In this document: in pieces, positions 9,490-19,576 of the stretch | Layout: every line of letters starts with the position of its first letter | Position numbering within the stretch: position 1 is the first letter of the stretch | From: Chara braunii | Lineage: Eukaryota > Streptophyta > Charophyceae > Charales > Characeae | Direction: 5' to 3' | Assembly (NCBI GenBank): GCA_003427395.1 | Contig: BFEA01000034.1 | Location: forward strand, 43,093 to 67,736 | Length of the DNA stretch: 24,644 nucleotides | Position numbers and translations under genes: made by a program | Notes under the pieces: generated by a model | What the model was told of the DNA's origin: nothing | Seen by the model: the letters and a program-made list of their open reading frames with translations, nothing else | Databases searched by the model: none

Positions 9490-9940
9490 CAAAGAAATTT
9501 ATAATTAATTGATTCAAGGGAAACGTTTTTTTGACAGCTCGAACATAACGAGACTTATGATAGATTATGAGAACTTCACATCCAGTTGGGATAACAAGAT
9601 AAGAGAAAGAGGGCTAAAAATATTCTCAACAACCTCATTAGGTCAGACAATCAGAGAGTTCCTAGAGGAGAATAAAGATTGTAATGGCCTCTTGAAAACA
9701 ATGTAATGATAGATTATGTCACCAACTTTTCTACCTTTGTTGAATATAGGTAGTTGCGGGCAAGAACTTTGCAAGCTATATGAATTTTCTAAAGTGATTC
9801 AAAACTATGTTGAAAAGGGTCCCAAACATAGGGACTATATCATGACAAAAACATTCCTTGAACATTGTTCCAATATGACGAAGACAAGGTATGGTCTCCA
9901 TATCACGGTCAGTCGTTGTTTCTTGAAACAAGTGAGGTAG
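9490..9940 (+). pseudogene. Possible Gag-like retroelement relic
   Basis: Two open stretches (9509-9706 and 9716-9940) lie in the same frame, separated only by a cluster of stops. The first begins GKRFFDSSNITRLMIDYE and continues ERGLKIFSTTSLGQTIREFL. The second contains LCKLYEFSKVIQNYVEKG and KTFLEHCSNMTKTRYGL. The opening resembles the F-x-G-x-N-(I/V)-T-x-(F/L)-x-x-x-(Y/W)-E block near the Gag start of some Ty3/gypsy elements. That match is from family knowledge and is weak. No zinc knuckle follows. Confidence 0.3.
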
Positions 9941-10224
9941 ATTTTGTACTCCTGAAGGCAATCAGGCGAGGGTTTAAAGGTTAAGGTTACTACAAAAGAT
10001 CAAATGAAAAAATAATTTTTTTTTATGATGGGCTAAGCGATATTGGTGGCATTCAGTATCAAGCTATTGAGATCGTCATAGTGACAATCTTCTTGTAAAC
10101 ATTTTAAGCTCAAATGTGAAGTTTGTTGGTGCCTCTTGAGTCACCTGGGCCAAGGAAAAAAAAATAGATTTCAGATGTGAGTTGGTCAATGACAAGTGTA
10201 ACTACTGCATGGAGCTAGGGTTCT

Positions 10225-11790
10225 ACAATTAGCCAGGCGAGACTTGATCGGGAACGACTTCTGGATCAGAGTTTTTCGTGCGTGGTGCCAACTCCCCCTG
10301 CCAGACAAAAAAAGGCCGTTCAGGTGGGAGGAGGTGGCGACACAACCACTCTTCGGGAATATACACATCACTGATCGGTACGGGAGGGTATACCGCAGTT
10401 CGGACCCCCGTGGAACATCTGGTCAAAAGAGGGGTGATAAGAATCAGGGATACATGGGACGTGGAGGAAAAGAATTGACAAACATAATAAAAGTTGAAAC
10501 CTCTTTTCAAACGTTGCCATCAAGTGAGGAAGAACTTGGAGGAATTGATTTTTTTCGTACCCTTCGATTGGGTGCGCATCCTGGCATGATCCTGCACAAA
10601 GGACCGTGTCTATAAGAAGGAGGCTGAGTGGCTATCCCAGTTGATTCAGAAAGCGTGGAGAATGTGGTGGTGGTATACAAACAGGAAGCACTGATGAATC
10701 TCTTTCATCGGGAAGATGACAATAGGTTAACAGAGGTATCACCCTGATGTGCTGAGATGGTGGAAAAAGACAGATTTGCACCACATTCAGGTACTCTATT
10801 CGTAGGAGGACAGGTTCATTTTCCTTCTTGAAACCCCGTTTGCTAAACTCTTTTTCGATCCGGAGGAATGGCAATGGAATCCGACAAGTAAAACGGGGGT
10901 AAACAAAACTTTATTTACCTTGTCAGTGAAATTTGCCTACCGCTTCCTGAGAACAAGGATAAATGTGAAAGACATTGTGAGAGAGCGATGACTAACCCGT
11001 GTGAATGTGGGAAGAGACGCAATTCGACCCATTCGATGGTTTAAGGCTACGAGATCCAAACGGCAAAATTGGTCTTGCTGCAGTGGCAGATAGAGCACAA
11101 ACAATTGACTAATAGACCAAACCTACTTAGAACAAAAGGGCTTAGCGTTGCCATGATGTCACTCCTGTTTGGCCTCCTTTCCTCATCGTAAGATTGTTGA
11201 AACCATAGAGCACATCTTTTTGCAATGCCCGTGGGCGATTCTGACATGACGCTGGTGGGATAGGATCTGGCGACAGCTTGACACTACATCCACATGGCCA
11301 TGGGATTGGAGAGCCCTCTTATGTGAAGTCTGGTCTTCTCCCACGGACTGTCCCTTTGAAAATAATATGTTCAGGACGGGGGGGAGAGCTGTCATTTGGG
11401 CACTTTGGCGAAAAAGGTGCATACACACGATTGAAGGAGTTAGAATAGAGGGGGAAGAGGTCACCGAAATGGTTAAGCAATATATTCAGGAAGAAATCAT
11501 GGCTTAGTGGCAAAGTGTGAAAGCAAAACTAAATATGTTTCAAATGAAAAAAAACATAATGTAAGTCATCAAACAATTTTTCAGGGAATGGTTGCGGAGG
11601 GATGGCAGGATAACCCACATTCATTGGGAGGGAGGATAGTCTCTGGAAGGGGGTGACGACGTGCTCAAAAGGGGCTATGGTATCTGCTTTAAAGACTGGA
11701 CCAAGGTAGATGTGGTGGTTCCTTCGGGTCCTCCTTCTGATTTCCCCGATCTCTTTCCAGCCCATGACCTCTCCATCGTGAATCTACAAT
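10225..11790 (+). pseudogene. LINE copy 3: C-terminal ORF2 with zf-RVT region
   Basis: Coding sense can be followed through several frames. LARRDLIGNDFW, LPLPDKKRPFRWEEVATQ and PLFGNIHITDRYGRVYRSSD (10228-10400) match copy 1's LPLPNKSLPTRYEEV and ITDQNGRVF. Then LFFDPEEWQWNPTSKTG and LSVKFAYRFLRTRINVKDIV (about 10849-10985) match copy 1's DPTDWIW and LSVKATYRLL. The zinc-binding-like region ends TIEHIFLQCPWAIL (about 11200-11240); here the final Cys-Pro is kept, unlike copy 1. A well-preserved block follows, GGRAVIWALWRKRCIHTIEG to QEEIMA. After a TAA at 11562 the same sense continues as IKQFFREWLRRDGRITHIHW and LKRGYGICFKDWTKVDVVVP to a TAG near 11790. Internal stops show it is dead. Confidence 0.82.
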
Positions 11791-12108
11791 AGTATGAAGC
11801 GGTGTAGGCTTTACCTGCTTTGTCAATCCCCCGGTTTCAGGGTAATCAATGCAGGCAGGATAGCAGTGAGTTCAGTTGTTCAGGGATTTTCAGTAGGTAG
11901 TCCAATAGGAAAGTAAGTACAACTTTGGGGTATATCATGATAGCAGATCTGCAAGAGAGCATCTCTATCTCTGTATACCAAGAATGATGATAATGTTCAG
12001 GGATGTTGGACCCAGTTTCCAGCAGGCGCTGCTCCCCACCAATAAATGGAGCCTCTTGAGAATGATAGGGGTGCCTGCTCTTATCAGCACCTCTAGCATC
12101 CACCCGGG

Positions 12109-12132
12109 AAAAAAAAAAAAAAAAAAAAAAAA
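12109..12132 (+). repeat. poly(A) tail of LINE copy 3
   Basis: Twenty-four consecutive A residues follow the 3' UTR of the plus-strand LINE in the expected orientation. The duplicated block and the adapter begin 4 bp beyond. Confidence 0.8.
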
Positions 12133-12136
12133 CCTC

Positions 12137-12264
12137 GACTACAACATCGTAGAAAGTTAGTGCTCCATGACACTTAAAGGACTGTCTCTTATACACATCT
12201 AGATGTGTATAAGAGACAGGACTACAACATCGTAGAAAGTTAGTGCTCCATGACACTTAAAGGA
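12137..12264. repeat. Perfect 45-bp direct duplication around an adapter
   Basis: 12137-12181 and 12220-12264 are identical over 45 bp and are separated only by the 38-bp adapter. A Tn5 insertion in a living genome would leave a 9-bp duplication, so this is best read as a misassembly. Removing one copy together with the adapter leaves a continuous sequence. Confidence 0.93.
12182..12219. other. Nextera mate-pair junction adapter (assembly contamination)
   Basis: 12182-12200 is CTGTCTCTTATACACATCT, the 19-bp Tn5 mosaic end. 12201-12219 is its exact reverse complement. The 38-bp back-to-back arrangement is the circularisation junction of Nextera mate-pair libraries. The minus-strand translation across it gives the familiar artefact peptide VSYTHLDVYKRQ, seen in many contaminated database proteins. 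It is not part of the organism's genome. Confidence 0.97.
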
Positions 12265-13800
12265 TATGTATCGAGGCCCAACAAAGAGTGTGCATTGGAA
12301 CCTGTGCGAAGTGATGACAAAAGTTGTTTCACACTAAATGAACTTAATTTTACCTTACAAAAAAAAAAAAAGTGGCGGAGGACATACAATGCAAAAAATA
12401 ATGGTCAAACCAATTACAGTTAATAACATTGTGACAATAATGGAAGGAGAAGGGTGTGAGGAGATGAACATAACAATTAGACAACAAACAATGAAAAAAA
12501 ATCAAAAAATTGAGAGTAAAAGAATCAAGTTGAAGGGATGAAAATTGGATTATCAATGAAGCAGAAAGTACTAGATAAAGGAATAAAACTTTACAGAAAA
12601 ATGATGCGACCATTGAGAAAAGCAGAGCAACCGCTAAAAAAAGGTACCGAAATTCTCATTCTTAATATGTCAAAGATGGACAAGGGATTTATTAAACTAC
12701 TATGGACCTTGGTGTCATTTTGTTTATAGGCAATGCTGCAAATGAGTCCTTGTCTTATGAAAAGGTTGCAACACTTGTTTACACGAAAGAGAGTAGAGGG
12801 TTGAGGAGTTAAGGATAAGAATGGGGAGATAATATGAATGACACTAAATGACGAGGCAATTAGTAGAGAGGTCGTTATACGTAAGCATTTCTTAGAAACA
12901 ATGTGTGAACCACGCTTCCTAGAAGGATTCAAATCGGGTTCTAACAAAATCCAGTAGTCACTTTCGGACCGTAAAGGGAGCAAGTGCGTAGGTCATTATG
13001 CTTGAGAGTGATAAAAATTGAAATACATGTTAATCCCTGGGGAGAAAAATTCATATTCATAAGAGAAACATTCACATAAGCTATCGGTTAAGGATAAAAG
13101 GCAAAAACACGGTGTTCGAGGCAATACACCATATCTAGGGATGATGTGCAAATGCCTCATTTTAAGAAAATAATGTTTGTCTTTGTCACAATACATAATA
13201 ATCGTTGTCGGTGCGAATACCCTTACAAGGGTATCCGCCCTGGTTTTCGCAAATGACAAAAAATAAGTTCAGTTTAAAGTTTAAGTACACTGTGTGAGTC
13301 GCGGCAGTGTATGTGGTTTACATTGACTAAATGGTTGACTAGAGTAGAGAGTGTGTGGGCGCTCAGACTGAAGGTCCGCGTGATCTTTCTTCGTATTGAT
13401 GACTGTGAAGCCGGCGCGGTTGCCGGATAATTTTTTTTTTTGATTAAACTAGAATTAAAAAGATTATGTCTCTTAACCGGTGCGCTTGTCATGGACCTGT
13501 ACATACATGCAGAGGACGACATCGACGACAACGTGATTTTTGAAAACGTTTCGGTAGATCTGCGCGCCTCGCAGTATGTGTTTATTTAGGTGTCCGTCAA
13601 AACTAGACTCAGCCTTGGGCCTAGCACTATTGGTTACGGTGTTGGACTTTTATTTGGGAGGTTAATGGATCGAGGCCGAAGAGCGATGACGCGCGAGTAT
13701 CGAAGTAGCACGAAGGGACCGAGAGGTTGAGGGTCCGGCGAGGCTATCTCTCATGGTTTTGTTGCCGTGGGGCCGGAGCTTTTCGTCACCTTCGTGATTA
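12265..13800. other. Interval without recognised genes
   Basis: Lys-rich open frames at 12338-12541 and 12538-12729 (plus, different frames) reflect A-rich sequence and carry no recognisable domain. Minus-strand frames at 12591-12983, 12996-13259 and 13274-13531 are equally uninformative. GC content rises from about 13.2 kb onward. Faint retroelement remains cannot be excluded. Confidence 0.45.
13213..13238. repeat. Short near-perfect inverted repeat
   Basis: GCGAATACCCTT and AAGGGTATCCGC form 12-bp arms with one mismatch and a 2-nt centre. It is too small to assign a function. It lies near the shift from AT-rich to GC-richer sequence. Confidence 0.7.
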
Positions 13801-13810
13801 TTATTTCATC

Positions 13811-13811
13811 A

Positions 13812-13842
<31 letters not shown>

Positions 13843-13855
13843 GTTGTTGTTGTTT
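13811..13855. repeat. (ATT)n microsatellite grading into (GTT)n
   Basis: About ten ATT units run from about 13811 to 13842 and pass directly into four GTT units. It is a simple-sequence repeat. Confidence 0.95.
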
Positions 13856-14555
13856 TTGTTTCTGTTATTTATAAGTCGGGTGCGACACCGGGGCTAATGG
13901 TGGTCAACGCGCATGCCAAAACCGGTGGGTGATCAGTCCTCGAGATGGGAGGGCTCGAATGGCGCGTGCCTTTGTGGTTGCGCGGCCCACCAACCAATCT
14001 GCTATGAGAAGATTGAATGTGAGCATGCTCGTTGGGACCCGGAAAATGGTGGATTGTCCCTGGGCGCAGTGACTCGATAGCAGTCCAGGGCGCTGTTGAG
14101 AAACCGTAGCGGCGCCGCGACAAGCTGCGGATTGCGGGGAACCCCTTTTCACTTCAGTCTTCAAAGTTCCACGTGAATATTTGCTACTACCACCAGGATC
14201 TGTACCAGGGCCGCTACACTTAGCTCGTGTTACCACAGACCTTGAGCCCTGCCACTAGCTGCAGCGTCCGAGCTGTGCACTGCAATGCCATGCTGGCCGA
14301 GGCTGATTGATTCATCAGGTGAGTGTTGCACACTCCTTAGTGGGATTCCGTGTTCATAACGACCGGCCTGCTGCCTGTGGAGGTTGACGCCCGGACGGTT
14401 CGAGTTAGTGTGCAGGTCGGTATTGGCGGGGAGGCAGGTGAACGGGAGAGCGGAGCGCCAGGGAGCGAGGAAGTGACAGGCAGCGTAGGGACAGAAAAAG
14501 AAAAAGGGATGGAGCTAGACGGGGGTCATGCCAGGTGCATGCAGAGAAGGGGGGT
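13856..14555. other. GC-rich interval, no gene recognised
   Basis: Overlapping open frames on both strands (for example 13904-14236 minus) are explained by high GC and show no domain. I found no tRNA-like or snRNA-like structure. Confidence 0.45.
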
Positions 14556-14559
14556 GGGT

Positions 14560-15260
14560 TATGGCGGAAGCAGGCAGGAGTGAGTGGAAGCAGAAAGTGA
14601 AGATCGTACATGTTCCTCGATGGAAACGGGTGAATGAAGGCTCATTTCCAATGTTTTATGATAGGGCGAGGTGAATAACGGGGTTAGTTTTGCTATAGGA
14701 TTAGTAAAATGAGGGTTAGATAAGAAAGTGATTGCACGGAGAGTGTCGGGAAGGACGACGAACATGAGTGAAATTAGTTTACTTGGCCGTTTCTCGACCG
14801 TTTTCCACAAACAAAGATGCAAACCCGGGGTTCTTGGACCAAGCGAGTTTAGTAGTAGTATTAGTTTTGGCAATGGATTAGTAGACAGGGAGGTAGGAGA
14901 GAAAGTGGTCGTGTGGAGGTAGTATGAAGGTGGCTATGGCAGAGGTCAAAGGTGTGTGCCCCGCTCGTTCTCAGTGGAAACGAACGGGGGAAGATGGTAG
15001 ATAGGGGTTTTTAACCCCGAGCGAATGCGAATCCATGGTTAGGTTTAGCAAAGAATAGGCAGGGATGAAGCTGAAGAGGAATAATGATGCGCGGAGGTAT
15101 CGGGGCGTGCTGGATATGCCAGGAATGGTTGTGTAGCTCGCACATTTCCCGAGGAAAACGAGCGAAGGGGAAATCGAAGTGGGGATTCTTGGTTATGGCA
15201 TATCCAATAGGAATGACATAATTGAGATTTAGTGGTTAGTTTTTTTTTGGGCGTGGATTG
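14560..15260. repeat. Degenerate 177-bp tandem satellite, about four units
   Basis: Three landmarks recur in phase. TTAGTTTTGCTATAGGATTA (14684) recurs as TTAGTTTTGGCAATGGATTA (14861) and TTAGGTTTAGCAAAG (15039). GGGGTTCTTGG (14827) recurs as GGGGTTTTTAA (15004) and GGGGATTCTTGG (15181). GGAAACG (14622) recurs at 14976 and, as GGAAAACG, at 15153. The spacings are 177, 178, 177, 177, 354 and 177 bp. Units are strongly diverged but stay in register. A dyad-like block (GTTCCTCGATGGAAACGGG in the first unit) sits at the same place in most units. It resembles an old satellite array; the length is close to many nucleosome-sized plant satellites. Confidence 0.82.
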
Positions 15261-16604
15261 AAGGTTGCGCCCGAAAGGAGGAGTGTTAAGGCATGTGCAT
15301 CTTCCCGCAGTATAACGGGAGATTCATGTGTATTTTGTATATTCAATAAGTAGTGGAATAAGACCGTGATAGTGCACATTCCCCTGATGTCACGACCACC
15401 GTCTCAATCCTGGTGAGCCTTGCCTCGCTGCTCATTGATGAAGCCGTCGTCCCCATCCGTTGTAGCTCAGGTGGCCATAGTATTCGTTACGATTGGGCTG
15501 ACCGATACAGTACAGGGACCGTGCTGTCTGCTATGCTCAACGCTACGGTTGGGGTGCATGTCATGATCGACCTAGGCTAAGCCCGACACACAGATGTCCA
15601 CTAGTGAGAGAAGAAGTAGATGTGACAGGGGGATTGAGCTCACCTTCTCCAAACAGTGGCACTGCAGGTAGCCGGGGAGCGCAGCAGCATGAAGGATGGT
15701 TTTATGCATGAGGAAAGCGGGGTACGTGCATGACCAGTTTTTTCAGGAGGAAGTTCATTCACATTTTTTGCATACTTGGAGAGTGTCGGGGCGCTCGTGG
15801 CTCCTGATGGTTAGTTGTTGTGCAACTTTTAGTGTCCTCCCACAGGTACATCAATCGACTCTGGGGTATGGCTCTGAACCCCCCCCTCGCATGCATGGAG
15901 CGAGGATTTTGGCCAAACAAGTTAGTAAGAATGGGGAGAAGGAAAGTGTAGAGTCAAGAAGATGAGGGAAATGCTTGAAGGGGAATATCTGAGAGGAAAA
16001 GGTTGTAGGATACTTGCCTGCAGCAAGTCGAGGACAGTGGGCACGTGAGTCAACAGAGTGTACAGAGAGGGTGAGGCGGGGATGATGATGTGAGAATACG
16101 TACTTGGTCACGACGGTAGTCTGTATAGCCGACATCTGCATACGCGTTCACTGGCGCAACTATCCGTATTTTTGTTCAAAGTCGGCTTCTCAGCCACGCT
16201 GCTACCTTACTTAGGAGGAATCGCAAACTGCATTTTGAGCAATAACCTGCGAATTAGAGTCTTGACACCAGTGTGCTGATCGAGACCCGCATCTATTTCA
16301 GTTGCTGCTACTGCAGTCAAACGGGCTGCCTCGTTGGCAGTGGTGCAAAGCAAAATAGCAGAGAAAAAGGGGAAATACACTTGCAGTTCAAGAAAGCCGG
16401 GACTTTGTGATGTCTGGTTGCTATGACTTATGAGGGCTACTAACCGGAGGGAGAATGGTTGTGAGGCGGCGTTGAGTTGGTGCTGGTTACTGCTGAGTAT
16501 ATTGATTGTACCCTTATTTTTTACTTTCAGTTTGACTTTCAGGACAAAACAGATTAAGTAAAGGAATATTTATGCAAATTCAGTTTCAGTTTTGTTGTTG
16601 ACTA
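15261..16604. other. Interval without confirmed genes
   Basis: A plus-strand frame without an early ATG is open from 15362 to 15580 (72 codons: SILVSLASLLIDEAVVPIRC, then YDWADRYSTGTVLSAML). It looks somewhat protein-like but matches nothing I know. Open frames at 15696-15965 and 15851-16141 overlap antisense and show no motif. A 13-mer, GGAGAGTGTCGGG, is shared by the satellite (about 14738) and 15778, so another eroded satellite unit may lie here. Confidence 0.4.
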
Positions 16605-16890
16605 ACTGAAAGCGGATTGTGAAAAGAGATTGCATCTGGGGGAAGGTCTTGTGGAAGCCCATATGACCGGCGGCTGCCTGATCATGGAACTCTACTATTG
16701 CCCGGACACGTGATTGTTCAGTGGAGGAAATGCAAATACGGGGCTCTCTGGTGCCCTGTGAACCGTGCCAATACACAAGACCGTTGTCCCCAAGAGAGTA
16801 GTTCGGGACAGTCTTGCCACTCCGAAGGGTCGCATGGATGACGCGATAGTTGGGGCAGCGGCGGTACTGAGTGCGAAACTCATCGATCAC
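16605..16890 (-). pseudogene. Integrase N-terminal zinc-binding region, truncated
   Basis: NGLVYWHG, RAIVEFHDQAAAGHMGFHKT and FPQMQSLFTIRF correspond to the H-H half of the integrase HHCC domain (xxLxxxxHdxxxaGHxGxxkTxxxxxxxFxW). After the Phe-Thr-Ile-Arg-Phe the similarity stops. The two Cys residues and the DDE catalytic core do not follow in the window's lower coordinates, so the integrase is cut short. Confidence 0.82.
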
Positions 16891-17410
16891 CGAGTGGTGG
16901 ACGGTGGTGACCGAGATGGAAGCGAGCTGGATCTGCTCCTGATCGTGGTCATGGCGCCAGGATAGACATCTGCAACCCGATTAGTCTTACCCTTGATGTG
17001 CTCAGTGGTGAAACTAAACTCGGATAGGTCACGCCACCAGCGAGCGTGTCGAGGAGTGAGTTTCGGCTTTGTCAGAAAAGCCTGGACAACAGAGTTGTCC
17101 GTGCGCACTGTGAATGGTGCCCCGTGCAGGTAGTGACGTCAGTGCCGAGCAACATAGACTACTGCGAGAACGTCATATTCATCAATAGTGTAGTTTATCT
17201 CAGCGGGCAGGAGCTGATGGGAGTAGAAGGCTATCAGACAATCACATGAGCGAGACTCGGCAATGCCATCCTCGTCGATGGTAGGAGAATAGTCAATAGA
17301 AGGTTCATCAGTAGCTGGACGAGTAAGCGTCAGGCGCGAAGCAGTGGTAGGGGTAGAGGGTGGGAAGCGAGGAATATGAGGATGAGAGAATCAGGAAAGG
17401 AGGGGAAAAT
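16891..17410 (-). pseudogene. Ty3/gypsy RNase H remainder
   Basis: After a frame change the minus strand reads CLIAFYSHQLLPAEINYTID, EYDVLAVVYVARH, a stop, then HYLHGAPFTVRTDNSVVQAF and KGKTNRVADVYPGA. These are the AFxSxxLxxxExNYxxxExExLAVV and VxTDNxxxx blocks of LTR-element RNase H, with the Glu and second Asp present. About 60 codons separating GALLS from this block (including TRPATDEPSIDYSPTIDEDG) form an insertion, which some Ty3 lineages carry. RNase H removes RNA from the RNA:DNA hybrid during replication. Confidence 0.82.
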
Positions 17411-18763
17411 TTAAGAAAGCAATGCTCCTACAGCAAAGTCTGACGCATCGGTGGTAAGAATAAAAGGGCGATAAAAATCGGGTAGGTGAAGAACCGGTGC
17501 ACATGTCACCACCTTCTTGAGGGCGCGAAAGACGTCCTCGTGGAGGGGTGTCCAAGCCCATGGCGGGTTCTTCTGGAGGAGGGTGGACGTAAGGACGTAG
17601 GAATACCTAGCATATCCCTGGATGAAATTACTATAGTAGCTAATGAGGCCTAGGAAGTTGCGAAGCTGCTTGGCGGATGTGGGGACGGGCCACTCCGCAA
17701 TAGCAGTGATCTTCGCGTCATCCATGTGGAGACCCTGGTCAGACACATAGTCTCCTAAGAAATTTACTTTGCGCTGGGCAAAGCGGCACTTGCTCGGCTT
17801 GGCGTAGAAGCCATGTCTGCGGAAGCGGTCAAGGACGTCGCGGAGGTGTCTCAGACGCTCCTCAAGGGTACGACTGTAGATCAGGATATCGTCGAGGTAG
17901 ACGAGAACATACTGCTCCAGGATGTCCCTGAAGCTATCGTTCATCGCCCTCTGGAAGGTAGTGGGTGTGTTGGTGAGGCCGAATGACATCACCGTAAACT
18001 CGTCGTGGCTGAAGCGTTATCGGAACGCTGTCTTCGACTGGTCCGCTGCAGCGACGCGGATCTGATGGTAACCGCTATAAAGATCAATCTTCGTAAAGAG
18101 GCGGTTGTCTGCTAGGCGGTCGAACAGCTCGTCGGAACGAGGCATGAGGTAGCTATTCTTAACCGTGTAGCAGTTGAGGCCGCGATAGGCGATGTAGAGA
18201 CGAAAAGTTTCATTCGCTTTGCGAGCAAAGAGGACGGGTGCACCCCACGGGGAGTTACTGGGTTTAATGAAACCCAGTCTCCGAGTCAGGAGCTCCTCAA
18301 GCTGACGCTTGAGTTTAGTGGCGTCGGGGATCGAGAATCTGTAGGGTGCCTTGTGGTGAACACGATAGTCAGGCACCAACTGGATGGAGTGCTCGACGTC
18401 GCGCATCGGTGGGATGCCGGCGTACGAGAACGACGATGGGAAAACGTTGTCGTGCTCTCGAATGAGGTCACGAACTGCGGGCTCCAGGTCGGCCATATAG
18501 CGTGCGAGTTCCTCTGTGTCAGCATCAGCGCGAGACGGCGGGGTGGACTCGACGGACAGCGGAGGGAGGGAAGTAGAGATGGGAGCCATGGAGATAGAAG
18601 GAGGATTTGGCTCCAGAGAGATGAGCTCGACGTCGGGACAGGGTGGATCATAGTGCAAGAGATCCGTAACGTTCACCGTAAAGAAAGTGACGTCGTCCTG
18701 TCGGATGAAGTGGGCGAACTGCCGAGGCGAGGTGACGGTGATAGTAGGAGATGGTATGGGCAC
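17411..18763 (-). pseudogene. pol: Ty3/gypsy reverse transcriptase with RNase H start
   Basis: Two blocks of one frame are separated by a single TAA at 18017-18019. The first block (248 codons) has HKAPYRFSIPDATKLKRQLE, SNSPWGAPVLFARK, YRGLNCYTVKNSYLMPR and LFTKIDLYSGYHQIR, where the Asp of KIDL is catalytic. The second has MSFGLTNTPTTFQRAMN and YVLVYLDDILIYS, which holds the YLDD active box. FLGDYVSDQGLHM and LRNFLGLISYYSNFIQGYAR then lead to LTTDASDFAVGALLS, the first catalytic Asp of RNase H. It ends at a TAA exactly where relatives read Gln (CAA), consistent with a C-to-T change. The basic residues usual before RLYIAYRGLN are partly altered (NETFRLYIAYRGLN). Confidence 0.92.
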
Positions 18764-18871
18764 GGAAGGCTCCGGGGGAGGAGGGTCGGGGCGTGGTGTC
18801 GCGGTGGTACCTATGAAAAGTACGTGATACGTCTGTTTACACTACGTTTTAAGAACGAGAGTGTTGGTCGC

Positions 18872-19576
18872 TCAATCGGCCTTGGTGCTGCGGAACCGAC
18901 GAGACCATGGAGTACCGAGAATGAAATCGTACCCCGTCTCCATCACATCGAAATGTGCAGAGAAGCGGTGGCGACGAGACGCCGGGGGACGATCAGTTGG
19001 CTCGAGGGTGAGGAAGAAGGGGAGGTCGGTGACCGTCTGATCGAAGAAGCACTGGGTCTTGTCGTCCCCTAGGGTGACAGAGATGGGAGTCGGAGACCCT
19101 GTTGTGGGTAAGCGGGCTTCTTTCACTACACATGGGTGAATGAAGTCGCCCTGAGAACCGGAATCCCACAGCGTTGAGTACACCCTCGTGGAGGTCTCCG
19201 GTCGTACTGGAATGATCAGGAGGGTGCGATCAGGGTCAGAGAGGAGGGTGAGAAGGCGACGCAGTGCAGCGACATGGAGGGTGAGTCGCTCCTTACGAGC
19301 CTGGAGCATGTTCAAGTCTAGAAGAGAGGACACAACATCCTCGCGAGTCGCAAACTGCTCGCTGCAACGGGTTGAGCGAATGGCTCGACGCGTCGATAGT
19401 TGCGGAGGGGTAGGAGGGGAGACGGTAGTCTGCTGAAGCGCAGACGGTACTGCAACAAAGGGTTGTGTACACTCTGTCGGGTCCTGCGATACCTCAACTC
19501 CAGTAGCGAGAGGGGCGAACCGCGACGGAGATGTCGGGAATCCAACTACTGAGGAGGGCGCAGGTGTACACTGCAC
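18872..19576 (-). pseudogene. Ty3/gypsy aspartic protease
   Basis: A 234-codon open frame. LWDSGSQGDFIHP carries the catalytic D-S-G (retropepsin D-[TS]-G), and YDFILGTPW near the end corresponds to the ILG-(M/T)-PW flap-distal motif of plant Ty3 proteases. The preceding Ser/Thr/Pro-rich segment and a helical stretch (LLDLNMLQARKERLTLHVAA) link it to Gag. The protease would cleave the polyprotein in the particle. The frame ends with TGA at 18872-18874, followed by a TAG ten codons later. The same frame then continues into the RT block, so the ancestral protease and RT were one polyprotein. Confidence 0.85.

Larger units (their letters stand above)
10225..12132 (+). mobile_element. LINE copy 3: 3' half with poly(A) tail
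   Basis: This is a plus-strand copy of the copy 1 LINE family, beginning in the region after the thumb (similarity starts near 10228) and running through the C-terminal coding part, a 3' UTR of about 320 bp and a poly(A) tail of 24 A (12109-12132). The 5' truncation with an intact tail is the normal outcome of target-primed reverse transcription. It supplies the true 3' end of the family, which copy 1 lacks. Confidence 0.85.

Noticed and set aside
12182-12219. Genuine Tn5 or IS50 end in the genome
   Set aside because: The sequence is the hyperactive 19-bp mosaic end, an engineered form, in a back-to-back junction. The flanks duplicate 45 bp, not 9 bp.
11846-12256. 136-codon minus-strand open frame
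   Set aside because: It crosses the 38-bp library adapter (VSYTHLDVYKRQ) and the poly(A) tract (run of Phe), so it is an artefact.
18353-19072. 239-codon plus-strand open frame
   Set aside because: It is antisense to the protease and RT frames of the Ty3 element. GC-rich coding sequence leaves the opposite strand open, and no domain is visible.
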